From assembly GCA_028292345.1 (NCBI GenBank), contig JAQGMN010000027.1:1-6721 (forward strand): a stretch of 6,721 bases of DNA. The letters run 5' to 3'. Positions within the stretch are counted from its first letter, which is position 1, and each line of letters begins with the position of its first letter. Below, piece after piece: positions 1-6,008 of this stretch. Source of the DNA: Polaromonas sp. (lineage in GTDB: Bacteria > Pseudomonadota > Gammaproteobacteria > Burkholderiales > Burkholderiaceae_C). The translations under genes were made by a program, and so were the position numbers. The notes beneath the pieces were generated by a model. The model had not been told where the DNA came from. It did not search any database and saw nothing but the letters and a program-made list of their open reading frames with translations.

Positions 1-862
1 ACAGGTCCTGGTTGCCGGCGGCGATCTGGCTGGAGGCCGTGGCAATGGTGTCGGTGCCCTGGCGGACATTGCCCACGATGCCCACCAGGCTGGCGTTCAT
101 GTCCTTGAGCGCCTGCAGCAGCTGGCCGGTCTCGTCCCGGCTGTTGACTTCGATGCGGCTGGTCAGGTCGCCGGCGGCCACCGTTTGGGCGACCTGCAGC
201 GCCTGATGAATCGGCCGCGTGATCGAGCGCGTGGTCCACCATGCAAAGGCGCTGCCCGTCAGCAGGGCCAGCAGGCCCAGGCCGATCATCAGGAGGCGCG
301 TCGAGGCAATGCGCTGCTCGACATCGGCACCGCTGTCTTCCACCATTTTTTTCTGCAGCTCGACAATGTTGCGGATGGTGTCCTGCATCGAGTCCAGCGT
401 GGGCAGTGTTTCGTCGATCAGCAGCTTCTGGGCCCCGGGCCTGTCATTTTCCGCCACCGACTTGCCGACCTTGCCGAAGGACTGCACATAGCTGGCGCGC
501 TTGATCTTGAATTCGGCCAGCAGGGACTTTCCCTTGTCGGTCTGCATCAGCCTTTCAAGCACCTGCACATCGTCGCCGATGCTTTTTTTGTTGTTTTCAA
601 TGTGCTGAAGGATGGTGCCGGTGTGGGCAGCATCCCGCGCAAGGAACAGTTCCATGGTACGGCGCGCATTGGCGCGGACCATGGCGTTGATGTTGTGCGC
701 GGCATTGGCTTTCACCAAATCCACATTCACCGTTACACGGCTGCTCTCGCCAAGGCTGCTCAGGCTGGCCAGCACCACCAGGACCAGCGCGACCACCATG
801 GCCAGCACCAGTGCGAAGCCTGCGCCCAGGCGGGTGCCGATTTTCATATTTGCGATATTCAT
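1..862 (-). CDS. Methyl-accepting chemotaxis protein, N-terminal part (cut by left edge)
   Basis: This is a transmembrane chemoreceptor that senses a ligand in the periplasm and signals through CheW/CheA to the flagellar motor. The 287 visible codons begin MNIANMKIGTRLG. A first membrane helix spans about residues 12-34. A mostly helical periplasmic region (about 36-188) is of the four-helix-bundle MCP type. A second membrane helix spans about 190-210. A HAMP domain runs from about 211 to 263, with the conserved Pro217 and the DE-x-GQL signature near 243-248. The start of the linker, with SSQIAAGNQDL, is typical of Burkholderiales receptors. The methylation helices and the CheW/CheA-contacting hairpin lie beyond the window, so completeness cannot be judged. 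The ATG at 862 is chosen because a purine-rich GAAAGAG lies just upstream; an in-frame ATG at 847 is an alternative. A sigma-28-like promoter lies about 40 bp upstream. The ligand is unknown. Two runs of seven A (coding strand) occur near residues 91-93 and 170-172. Confidence 0.93.
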   Translation of the reverse strand, partial: MNIANMKIGTRLGAGFALVLAMVVALVLVVLASLSSLGESSRVTVNVDLVKANAAHNINAMVRANARRTMELFLARDAAHTGTILQHIENNKKSIGDDVQVLERLMQTDKGKSLLAEFKIKRASYVQSFGKVGKSVAENDRPGAQKLLIDETLPTLDSMQDTIRNIVELQKKMVEDSGADVEQRIASTRLLMIGLGLLALLTGSAFAWWTTRSITRPIHQALQVAQTVAAGDLTSRIEVNSRDETGQLLQALKDMNASLVGIVGNVRQGTDTIATASSQIAAGNQDL

Positions 863-901
863 TGCTTGCTCTTTCGTTCAGGGGATGTGGCTACCCTTTG
901 T

Positions 902-928
902 CTATCGGTCCGCCGCGGAAAAAATTGA
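902..928 (-). promoter_or_regulatory. Sigma-28 (FliA)-type flagellar promoter of the chemoreceptor gene
   Basis: Read on the minus strand, a TCAATTTT box (921-928) is followed by exactly 11 bases and then ACCGATAG (902-909). The known FliA pattern is about TAAAGTTT or TCAAGTTT, N11, GCCGATAA. The -10 box therefore matches at CCGATA, and the -35 box keeps the TCAA core. The -10 box ends 39 bp before the ATG at 862, leaving a short leader. Chemoreceptor genes are classic late flagellar (class III) targets, so position and gene function agree. The match was found by eye and not scored with a matrix. Confidence 0.72.
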
Positions 929-1005
929 ACGGCAAACCTTGACCTGCATCAAACCATTCACAATCCGGCAGCGCCGGGGCGGGCGGCCGGCGAAGGTGTT
1001 GATGA

Positions 1006-1033
1006 AATAAATTTCCACGCCGGAAAATTTATT
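1006..1033. promoter_or_regulatory. AT-rich inverted repeat, candidate operator upstream of the hydroxy-acid dehydrogenase
   Basis: The left arm AATAAATTTCC (1006-1016) and the right arm GGAAAATTTATT (1022-1033) are inverted copies that differ by one extra A. They are separated by ACGCC. The element ends 55 bp before the ATG at 1089 and stands out as AT-rich in a GC-rich region. Its position suits an operator for a dimeric regulator or an upstream promoter element. I do not recognise the regulator. No clear -35/-10 pair could be placed for this gene, so the exact promoter is unknown. Confidence 0.45.
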
Positions 1034-1088
1034 CACTCGCCAGCAGCGGCCAAACCGCTAGCATCAAGCGCTTCAGGAGACAAGACCA

Positions 1089-2249
1089 ATGACCGTGATC
1101 ACCACCATCGAAGACCTGCGCGTCATGGCGCAAAAACGCGTGCCGCGCATGTTCTACGACTATGCCGATTCAGGCTCGTGGACCGAAGGCACCTACCGCG
1201 CCAACGAGACCGATTTCCAGAAGATCAAGCTGCGCCAGCGCGTCGCGGTGAACATGGAAAACCGCAGCACGGCCACCCGAATGGTCGGCATCGACGTGAA
1301 GATGCCGGTGGCCATCGCGCCCGTCGGCCTGACCGGCATGCAGCATGCCGACGGCGAGATCAAGGCGGCCCGGGCGGCGGAAAAGTTCGGCATTCCCTTC
1401 ATCCTCTCGACCATGAGCATCTGCTCGATCGAGGACATTGCCGCGAACACGCAGCGCCCTTTCTGGTTCCAGCTCTACATGATGCGCGACCGCCAGGCCA
1501 TGGCCAACATGATCGAGCGCACCCGCAAGGCCGGCTGCAATGCGCTGGTGCTGACGCTGGACCTGCAGGTCATCGGCCAGCGCCACAAGGACCTGAAGAA
1601 CGGCCTGACCGCGCCGCCCCGGCCGACGCTGGCCAACATCATCAACCTGATTACCAAGCCGCGCTGGTGCCTGGGCATGGCCGGCACGCGCCGCCGCACC
1701 TTCGGCAACCTGGTCGGCCATGTCAAGGGCGTGAGCGACATGAATTCGCTGTCGGCCTGGACCAACGAGCAGTTCGACCCGCGCCTGTCCTGGGCCGATG
1801 TCGCCTGGGTGAAGGAGCAATGGGGCGGCAAGCTGATCCTCAAGGGCATCCAGGATGTGGAGGACGCCCGGCTGGCGGTGCAAAGCGGCGCCGACGCCAT
1901 CGTGGTGAGCAACCACGGCGGGCGCCAGCTTGACGGCGCGCCGTCGAGCATCTCGGCGCTGCCGGAAATCGTCGAGGCCGTGGGCTCGAACATCGAAGTG
2001 TGGATGGACGGCGGCATCCGCTCCGGCCAGGATGTGCTCAAGGCCTGGGCGCTGGGCGCGCGCGGCACCTTGATTGGCCGGGCCATGGTCTACGGCCTGG
2101 GCGCCATGGGCGAGGCCGGCGTGACCAAGGCGCTGCAGATCATCCACAAGGAGCTCGACATCACCATGGCGTTTTGCGGCCGCACCGACATCAACACCGT
2201 GGACAAGAGCATCCTGCTGCCGGGCAGCTTCGATTTCAGGAACGCCTGA
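1089..2249 (+). CDS. FMN-dependent alpha-hydroxy-acid dehydrogenase (LldD / glycolate oxidase family)
   Basis: The 386-residue protein is a TIM-barrel flavoenzyme that oxidises an L-2-hydroxy acid (lactate, glycolate, mandelate or similar) to the 2-oxo acid, passing electrons from FMN to quinone, a cytochrome or oxygen. The length matches LldD-type enzymes, and the family residues are all visible: Tyr25 (YDYADSG), Ser107, Gln128 and Tyr130 (FQLY), Thr156, Asp158 and Arg165. They continue with Lys252, the catalytic His276 and Arg279 within SNHGGRQLDG, then DGGIR (307-311) and GR (330-331) for FMN phosphate binding. The stretch around 175-225 is the variable loop that contacts membranes in some relatives. 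The start is supported by AGGAGA (1075-1080), 8 bases before the ATG. No lldP or lldR neighbour is in view, so the substrate cannot be named. It is transcribed alone on the plus strand and converges with the hydrolase downstream. Confidence 0.94.
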   Translation: MTVITTIEDLRVMAQKRVPRMFYDYADSGSWTEGTYRANETDFQKIKLRQRVAVNMENRSTATRMVGIDVKMPVAIAPVGLTGMQHADGEIKAARAAEKFGIPFILSTMSICSIEDIAANTQRPFWFQLYMMRDRQAMANMIERTRKAGCNALVLTLDLQVIGQRHKDLKNGLTAPPRPTLANIINLITKPRWCLGMAGTRRRTFGNLVGHVKGVSDMNSLSAWTNEQFDPRLSWADVAWVKEQWGGKLILKGIQDVEDARLAVQSGADAIVVSNHGGRQLDGAPSSISALPEIVEAVGSNIEVWMDGGIRSGQDVLKAWALGARGTLIGRAMVYGLGAMGEAGVTKALQIIHKELDITMAFCGRTDINTVDKSILLPGSFDFRNA

Positions 2250-2287
2250 GCGCGCAGCCCAAAGGCCACGGCCCGGCGCCCCAGCCG

Positions 2288-3109
2288 TCAGCGCTTGAGG
2301 AAGTCGAGCAGGTCGCGCGTCACGCGCTCCTTCTCGGTGACCAGCAGGCCGTGCGCGGCGCCTTCGTATTCCAGCAGCGTTGAACCGGCAATGCCTTTGG
2401 CGGCGGCCCGGCCGGCGGCGTCGATGGGCACGGTCTTGTCGCCGGTGCCGTGGATGATCAGCGTCGGCACCTTGAACGCGGCCAGATCGGGGCGAAAGTC
2501 GGTGGTGGCAAAGGACGCCGCGCAGGCCAGCGTGGCCTTCAGGCTGGCCTGCATCGCCACCTGGCGCGACCAGTCGATGACTTCGTCGCTGACCGGGCTG
2601 GAAAGCATGCCGACGCCGTAGAAATCCTCGAAGAACTTGCCGAAGAACTCGGCGCGGTCTTCCTTCATGCCCTTGGTCATCTTGTCGAACACCGCCTTGG
2701 CCGTGCCCTTGGGGTTGTCGTCGGTCTTGAGCATGAAGGGCACGACCGACGACACCAGCACCGCCTTGGTCACCAGCCCGACGCCATGGCGGGACAGGTA
2801 GCGCGCCACCTCGCCGCCGCCCATGGAAAAGCCCGCCAGCACCGCGCCCTGCGCGCCGGTCTGCTCGATCACGGCGGCCAGGTCGTCGGCCAGCGTGTCG
2901 TAGTCGTAGCCGCTCCAGGGCTGCGAGGACCGGCCGAAACCCCGGCGGTCGTAGGCGATGGCGCGGTAGCCGGCGTCTGCAATGGCCATGGCCTGGTCGT
3001 CCCAGCTGTCGGCGGACAGCGGCCAGCCGTGCAGCAGAATGACCGGCTGGCCGCTGCCCCAGTCCTTGACGTACAGCTCGGTCTTGTCGGCGGTGGTGAC
3101 AGTATTCAT
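2288..3109 (-). CDS. Alpha/beta hydrolase, non-haem haloperoxidase / arylesterase type
   Basis: The 273-residue cytosolic protein fits the cofactor-free chloroperoxidase/bromoperoxidase family (usually about 270-280 residues). Members act as esterases or perhydrolases; halogenation is a side reaction through peracid. Visible elements are the oxyanion-hole motif LLHGWP (25-30), the YDRRGFGRSS strand-loop (53-62), the nucleophile elbow GFSMGG with Ser95, Asp224 in HGTGDKTVP, and His253 in GAAHGL. All three catalytic residues are thus present. The cap region (about 125-210) is rich in Lys, Met and Phe, as in the family. The ATG at 3109 is chosen because AAGGAA (3118-3123) lies 8 bases upstream and MNTVTTADKTELYVKDWG is a normal family start. 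The frame stays open back to about 3508, but that extension would overlap the cytochrome gene and has no domain resemblance. The natural substrate is unknown. The 116 bp gap to the cytochrome gene allows either co-transcription or an own promoter. Confidence 0.92.
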   Translation of the reverse strand: MNTVTTADKTELYVKDWGSGQPVILLHGWPLSADSWDDQAMAIADAGYRAIAYDRRGFGRSSQPWSGYDYDTLADDLAAVIEQTGAQGAVLAGFSMGGGEVARYLSRHGVGLVTKAVLVSSVVPFMLKTDDNPKGTAKAVFDKMTKGMKEDRAEFFGKFFEDFYGVGMLSSPVSDEVIDWSRQVAMQASLKATLACAASFATTDFRPDLAAFKVPTLIIHGTGDKTVPIDAAGRAAAKGIAGSTLLEYEGAAHGLLVTEKERVTRDLLDFLKR

Positions 3110-3152
3110 GTGGCGTGTTCCTTGCAATGGTTGAACGGTCCATTCTTCAGGC

Positions 3153-3186
3153 GGGCCGCTGCCGGCGGTATCGGTGAAAGCGGCCC
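3153..3186. repeat. Inverted repeat between the cytochrome and hydrolase genes
   Basis: GGGCCGCT (3153-3160) and AGCGGCCC (3179-3186) are perfect 8 bp inverted copies around an 18-base loop. No T-run follows on either strand, so it is not a standard intrinsic terminator. It could fold in the message between the two minus-strand genes, or it could be a chance GC-rich pairing. Confidence 0.3.
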
Positions 3187-3225
3187 TCTTCTGTAATCCC
3201 CCGCCGTGCTGGGGCAAGCCGGCGT

Positions 3226-4143
3226 TCAGCGCTGGCCGAAGGGCCGGGCGGGCACCGTCCTGAGGTAGGCGTACACCGCTTTTGCATCGACATCGTCGAG
3301 TACGCGCAGCGACTCGAACGGCATCACCGTGACGGCCGTGCCGTCGGGCCGCTTGCCGCTGCGCAGCATGGCGACGAACGCATCGGCATTGGGGTAGCGC
3401 GCCAGCGCGCCGCCCTCGCCGGGCGTCAGGTTGGCGGCCGGCGCCCAGTCGGGCGGCGCGCCCGGAATCTTGCCGCCGGACAGGCCGGGGCCGTGGCAGC
3501 CGATGCACATGTTGGCGACATAGGCGCCGTGCCCGGCATTCACGCCGGCGGGAACCGGCCGGGGCGGCGGCAGCGAATGGTCGATTTTCTGGGCCGCGTC
3601 TTCAATCGCGCCATAGCCATACATCACCTTCACGGGCAAGGGCAACTCCACCACCGCGGCGCTGCCGCTGACGGGTGGCAGGCTGCGGACATAAGCCACC
3701 AGGGCGCCGAGATCGTCCTGCGTGAACTGGTTGTAGTCTTCGCTGGGCATGATGAACACCGGCCGGCCATCGGGCTTGACGCCATGGCGCACGGTGCGCT
3801 CCCAGTCCTCGGGTGTGTAGCGCGCCACCACGCTGCCGGGGCCCGGCGAGATGTTGGGTCCTTTCAGGCGCAGCCCCTTGCCGTCGTTGATGAACTCGCG
3901 CCCGGCGCCGTTGGCGCCATGGCAGTCAGCGCAGCCGCGTGAATCGAACAGGTATTTGCCGCGCGCCAGGGTTTGCGCATCGGGCGCAGCCACCCGGGTT
4001 GCCCAGATCACCGGCTCAAGCTCGACCTTGACCTGGCGGTGGCTCTTGCGCTCGGCCAGCTGCGTGCCCACCACGGCGGCGGCCGCTGCCGCCACCACCA
4101 GCGCGCCCAGCGCGCCCAATGACCACTTGACCCATCGTTTCAT
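3226..4143 (-). CDS. Membrane-anchored dihaem cytochrome c
   Basis: The 305-residue exported electron carrier has two c-type haem domains. The first haem site is CADCH (71-75), with Met132 (IMPSEDY) as probable axial ligand. The second is CIGCH (213-217), with Met274 (VMPFESL) as probable ligand. Each domain ends in the usual helix (LGALVAYVRSLPPV near 145-158; AKAVYAYLRTVPARP near 287-301). The N-terminus has positive residues (MKRWVKW) and a hydrophobic stretch at about 8-27 with no clear cleavage site, so a membrane anchor facing the periplasm is likely. The start is set by AGGGGAG (4151-4157), 7 bases before the ATG. Related dihaem proteins serve as electron acceptors for periplasmic dehydrogenases or as carriers to oxidases. 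No dehydrogenase catalytic subunit or oxidase lies next to it, so the partner is unknown. It sits 169 bp downstream of the Bug-type gene on the same strand. Confidence 0.93.
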   Translation of the reverse strand: MKRWVKWSLGALGALVVAAAAAAVVGTQLAERKSHRQVKVELEPVIWATRVAAPDAQTLARGKYLFDSRGCADCHGANGAGREFINDGKGLRLKGPNISPGPGSVVARYTPEDWERTVRHGVKPDGRPVFIMPSEDYNQFTQDDLGALVAYVRSLPPVSGSAAVVELPLPVKVMYGYGAIEDAAQKIDHSLPPPRPVPAGVNAGHGAYVANMCIGCHGPGLSGGKIPGAPPDWAPAANLTPGEGGALARYPNADAFVAMLRSGKRPDGTAVTVMPFESLRVLDDVDAKAVYAYLRTVPARPFGQR

Positions 4144-4180
4144 GATGCATCTCCCCTACGCCGGTCCCTCGCCACACCCG

Positions 4181-4199
4181 CCGGCAGACGGGCTGCCGG
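4181..4199. repeat. Perfect hairpin in the leader of the cytochrome gene
   Basis: CCGGCAG (4181-4187) and CTGCCGG (4193-4199) form a perfect 7 bp stem with a 5-base loop. It lies 37 bases upstream of the cytochrome ATG, on the 5' side of its ribosome binding site. There is no T-run, so it is not a classical terminator. It may be an operator, an mRNA 5'-stabilising structure or a chance pairing. Confidence 0.35.
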
Positions 4200-4290
4200 A
4201 GGACAGGCGCAACATTCTGGACCCGGGGCGCCGGGATGTCAGCAGCGGTTTACAAATCGACACCACTGTTGGCAAGCGCCACAGCGGGCC

Positions 4291-4305
4291 GCCGCCATCG
4301 GCGGC
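4291..4305 (-). terminator. Weak hairpin just after the Bug-type gene
   Basis: GCCGCC (4291-4296) and GGCGGC (4300-4305) make a perfect 6 bp stem with a 3-base loop. It begins 7 bases beyond the stop codon of the binding-protein gene on the minus strand. The position suits a terminator, but no T-run follows on the minus strand. It could therefore be a weak or Rho-assisted stop, or only protect the 3' end of the message. Confidence 0.3.
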
Positions 4306-4312
4306 ATTCGCT

Positions 4313-5311
4313 TCAATCGAGCGACAGGTGGCGCTCGCGGATCAGCTTGTGCCAGAACGCCGTTTCACGCGCGATGAAGCTGGCCAGCTGCGGTCCGCCG
4401 GACGGATTGACTTCCAGGCCGAACTCCTCCAGCCGGGTCTTGACCTCGGGCACCACGATGGCTTTTTGCATCTCGGCCGACAGCAGCTCCGCGATGTCGG
4501 GCGGCGTGCCTTTGGGCACGAACAGGCCCTGCCAGGCAACCGCCTCGAAATTCGGCACGCCGGACTCTGCCAGCGTCGGCACATTGGGCAAGGCGGCAAT
4601 GCGCCGGGGCGACAGCACCGCCAGGGCGCGCACCTTGCCGGCGCGGATCTGCGCCAGGCCGCCGGCGGTATCGACCACCATCATCGGCAGCTGGCCGGCC
4701 ATCACGTCCTGGATCGCCATCGCCGTGCCCCGGTACGGCACATGCACGATGAAGCTGCCGGTGCGTTCCTTGATCAGCTCCATCGCCAGGTGGTGCGGGC
4801 TGCCGGCGCCGGGCGAGGCATAGCTGTACAGGCCGGGCGACTTCTTCACGGCGGCCAGCCACTGGCGCGCGCTGGTGAACGGGCTGTCCGGATTGACAAC
4901 CAAGATCAGCGGAAAGCCGGCCATGTAGCCCAGCGGCGTGAAGTCGTCGGGGCTGTAGGGCAGTTTCCTGTACAGCGCGGGATTGAGCACCATGGCGCCG
5001 TTGTCGCCCGTCACCATCGTGTAGCCGTCGGCCGGCGCCTTGGACGCCGCGTCGGTGCCGATGATGCCGGCCGCGCCGGGGCGGTTGTCGATGACGATGG
5101 ACTGGCCGAGCTGCTTGCCCATCTGCGCCGACAGGTGGCGCGCCAGGAAGTCCTGCCCCCCGCCGGCCGGATAGGCCACGATCCAGCGGATCGGCTTGGC
5201 CGGCCAGGCCTTTTGCGCCAGCGCCTGCGGACTGGCCAGGGCCAGCGCGGCGGCGGCGCCCAGCGCGGTGTGGAGCATGGAACGGCGGGACAGGGCAACA
5301 GGAACGGTCAC
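4313..5311 (-). CDS. Bug-family (TctC-like) tripartite tricarboxylate transporter substrate-binding protein
   Basis: The 332-residue periplasmic solute-binding protein belongs to the Bordetella uptake gene family, which captures carboxylates and similar small acids. Family hallmarks are WPAKPIRWIVAYPAGGGQD just after the signal, then QLGQSIVIDNRPGAAGIIGTD, ADGYT and VVNPDSPF. Further on are SPHHLAMELI, VPYRGTA and the GLFVPKGTP segment near the C-terminus. The signal peptide has a twin-arginine-like SRRSML (8-13), a hydrophobic core (about 15-27) and a probable cut after ALA (30-32). GTG at 5311 is preferred because AAGAGG lies 7 bases upstream and this start keeps the twin-arginine motif. 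An in-frame ATG at 5278 would remove that motif. An ATG at 5452 would add about 47 implausible residues. No TctA/TctB membrane genes are visible. This fits the many orphan Bug proteins of Comamonadaceae and Bordetella. The ligand is unknown. Confidence 0.93.
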   Translation of the reverse strand: MTVPVALSRRSMLHTALGAAAALALASPQALAQKAWPAKPIRWIVAYPAGGGQDFLARHLSAQMGKQLGQSIVIDNRPGAAGIIGTDAASKAPADGYTMVTGDNGAMVLNPALYRKLPYSPDDFTPLGYMAGFPLILVVNPDSPFTSARQWLAAVKKSPGLYSYASPGAGSPHHLAMELIKERTGSFIVHVPYRGTAMAIQDVMAGQLPMMVVDTAGGLAQIRAGKVRALAVLSPRRIAALPNVPTLAESGVPNFEAVAWQGLFVPKGTPPDIAELLSAEMQKAIVVPEVKTRLEEFGLEVNPSGGPQLASFIARETAFWHKLIRERHLSLD

Positions 5312-5318
5312 GAAAACA

Positions 5319-5324
5319 CCTCTT
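5319..5324 (-). promoter_or_regulatory. Ribosome binding site that supports the GTG start of the Bug-type gene
   Basis: On the minus strand AAGAGG is followed by 7 bases (TGTTTTC) and GTG at 5311. Spacing and sequence are good for a Shine-Dalgarno site. It decides between the GTG and the ATG at 5278, the latter falling inside the signal peptide. Confidence 0.7.
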
Positions 5325-5467
5325 GGGAAGTTCAACAACGGGGGGCTGCGCCGGCCGGGCAACCAGGCGCCGGGCCAAAGTGCAATTGGCGTGCCGTTAT
5401 TGTGCCCCCAGCCCCGATGGAACTGCCCGGAGCGCCGGCAGGTGGTTTTCAACCCGGTTGATGCACC

Positions 5468-5522
5468 AGATCAGACCCTGGCGCATACGGACCGGGCGCA
5501 AGCAGCTATGGAATCAATAGCA
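5468..5522 (-). repeat. Probable Comamonadaceae-type dispersed intergenic repeat
   Basis: Minus strand: GCTATTGATTCCATAGC followed by TGCTTGCGC, a short spacer, then ATGCGCCAGGGTCTGAT. GCTAT (5517-5521) and ATAGC (5505-5509) form a 5 bp stem with a 7-base loop. A second pair, GCGC (5496-5499 and 5481-5484), flanks the next part. From memory this resembles a short element found in many copies between genes in Acidovorax, Polaromonas and Rhodoferax (core GCTAT...ATAGCTGCTTGCGC). Only one copy lies in this window, so repetitiveness is not shown here. It sits in the 243 bp gap between the VOC gene and the Bug-type gene. The rest of that gap (5312-5467) holds the leader of the binding-protein gene and no promoter I can place with confidence. 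Confidence 0.6.
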
Positions 5523-5530
5523 AAGGTTGC

Positions 5531-5544
5531 GGTGCACCGGCACC
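5531..5544 (-). terminator. Small hairpin after the VOC gene
   Basis: On the minus strand GGTGC, a 4-base loop and GCACC lie 10 bases after the VOC stop codon, followed by GCAACCTTTGC and then the dispersed repeat. The stem is short and there is no real T-run. Together with the adjoining repeat hairpin it may mark the end of the two-gene transcript. Confidence 0.25.
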
Positions 5545-5554
5545 ACGGCTCGCA

Positions 5555-5962
5555 TCAGGCATCGACATTCACCATCCACGGCACGCCGAACCTGTCGCGC
5601 AGCATGCCGAATGAAGAGGTCCAGAAGGTTCTTGCCAGCGGCATGCCGACGGTTCCACCCTCGCCCAGCGCGTCAAACACGCGCCTGGCCTGGGCATCGT
5701 CGGGCACGTTGATCGTGAGCGTGATGCCCTTGAACTCGGTTTTTTCCGGCCCCATGCCATCGTCGGCCATCAGCGTGGTCTCGCCAATCCTGAAGACCGC
5801 ATGCATGATTTTTTCTTCCCAACCCGGTGGCGCCTTCATGGCCGGGTCGGGGCTTTCCTTCCAGCGCATGGCCACGCCCACTTCGGCGCCAAGCGCCTGT
5901 TGGTAAAACGCCAGCGCTTCCTCGCAGCGCCCGGCCAGGTTCAAATAAGCTTCAACCTTCAT
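5555..5962 (-). CDS. PhnB-like VOC (glyoxalase/bleomycin-resistance fold) protein
   Basis: The 135-residue cytosolic protein has the vicinal oxygen chelate fold. It lines up along its length with E. coli PhnB (about 147 residues) as I remember it. Shared points are the opening YLNLAGRCEEALAFYQQALGAEV (6-28), MHAVFRIGETTLMADD (53-68) and FKGITLTINVPDDAQARRVFDAL (77-99). The closing TFWTSSFGMLRDRFGVPWMVNV (112-133) also matches. His54 and Asp68 are in the region where VOC proteins can hold a metal, but binding is not proven for this subfamily and no reaction is established. GGGAG lies 6 bases before the ATG. The gene follows the YbaA-like gene with a 46 bp gap and the same direction, so the two are probably co-transcribed. 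Confidence 0.92.
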   Translation of the reverse strand: MKVEAYLNLAGRCEEALAFYQQALGAEVGVAMRWKESPDPAMKAPPGWEEKIMHAVFRIGETTLMADDGMGPEKTEFKGITLTINVPDDAQARRVFDALGEGGTVGMPLARTFWTSSFGMLRDRFGVPWMVNVDA

Positions 5963-6008
5963 GATGATCTCCCGGGTGCGCGCCAGCGTCCATCGGGCTG
6001 GCCGGCGG

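Noticed and set aside
185..928. Plus-strand open frame of 247 codons opposite the chemoreceptor
   Set aside because: It is antisense to a well-supported MCP and runs through the MCP promoter region. No recognisable domain is present.
939..967. Possible sigma-70 promoter (TTGACC at 939-944) for the dehydrogenase
   Set aside because: The -35-like box is good, but no acceptable -10 hexamer follows at 16-18 bases, and it would leave a leader of over 100 bases.
2250..2287. Bidirectional terminator between the convergent dehydrogenase and hydrolase genes
   Set aside because: The 38 bp gap is GC-rich, but no clear stem-loop with a T-run on either strand can be drawn.
1170..3143. Very long open frame on the minus strand (657 codons) across the dehydrogenase and the hydrolase
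   Set aside because: It is antisense to the dehydrogenase and a different frame of the hydrolase. Its composition is dominated by Arg, Gly, Ala, His and Asp with no domain pattern, which is typical of shadow frames in high-GC DNA.
3110..3508. N-terminal extension of the hydrolase to about 3508
   Set aside because: The extension overlaps the cytochrome gene in another frame and has shadow-like composition. The start at 3109 has a good ribosome binding site and gives the family's usual length.
3851..5461. Long plus-strand open frame (536 codons) opposite the cytochrome and the Bug-type gene
   Set aside because: It is low-complexity, rich in Gly, His, Arg and Gln, and antisense to two clearly recognisable genes. 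It has no ribosome binding site or family motif.
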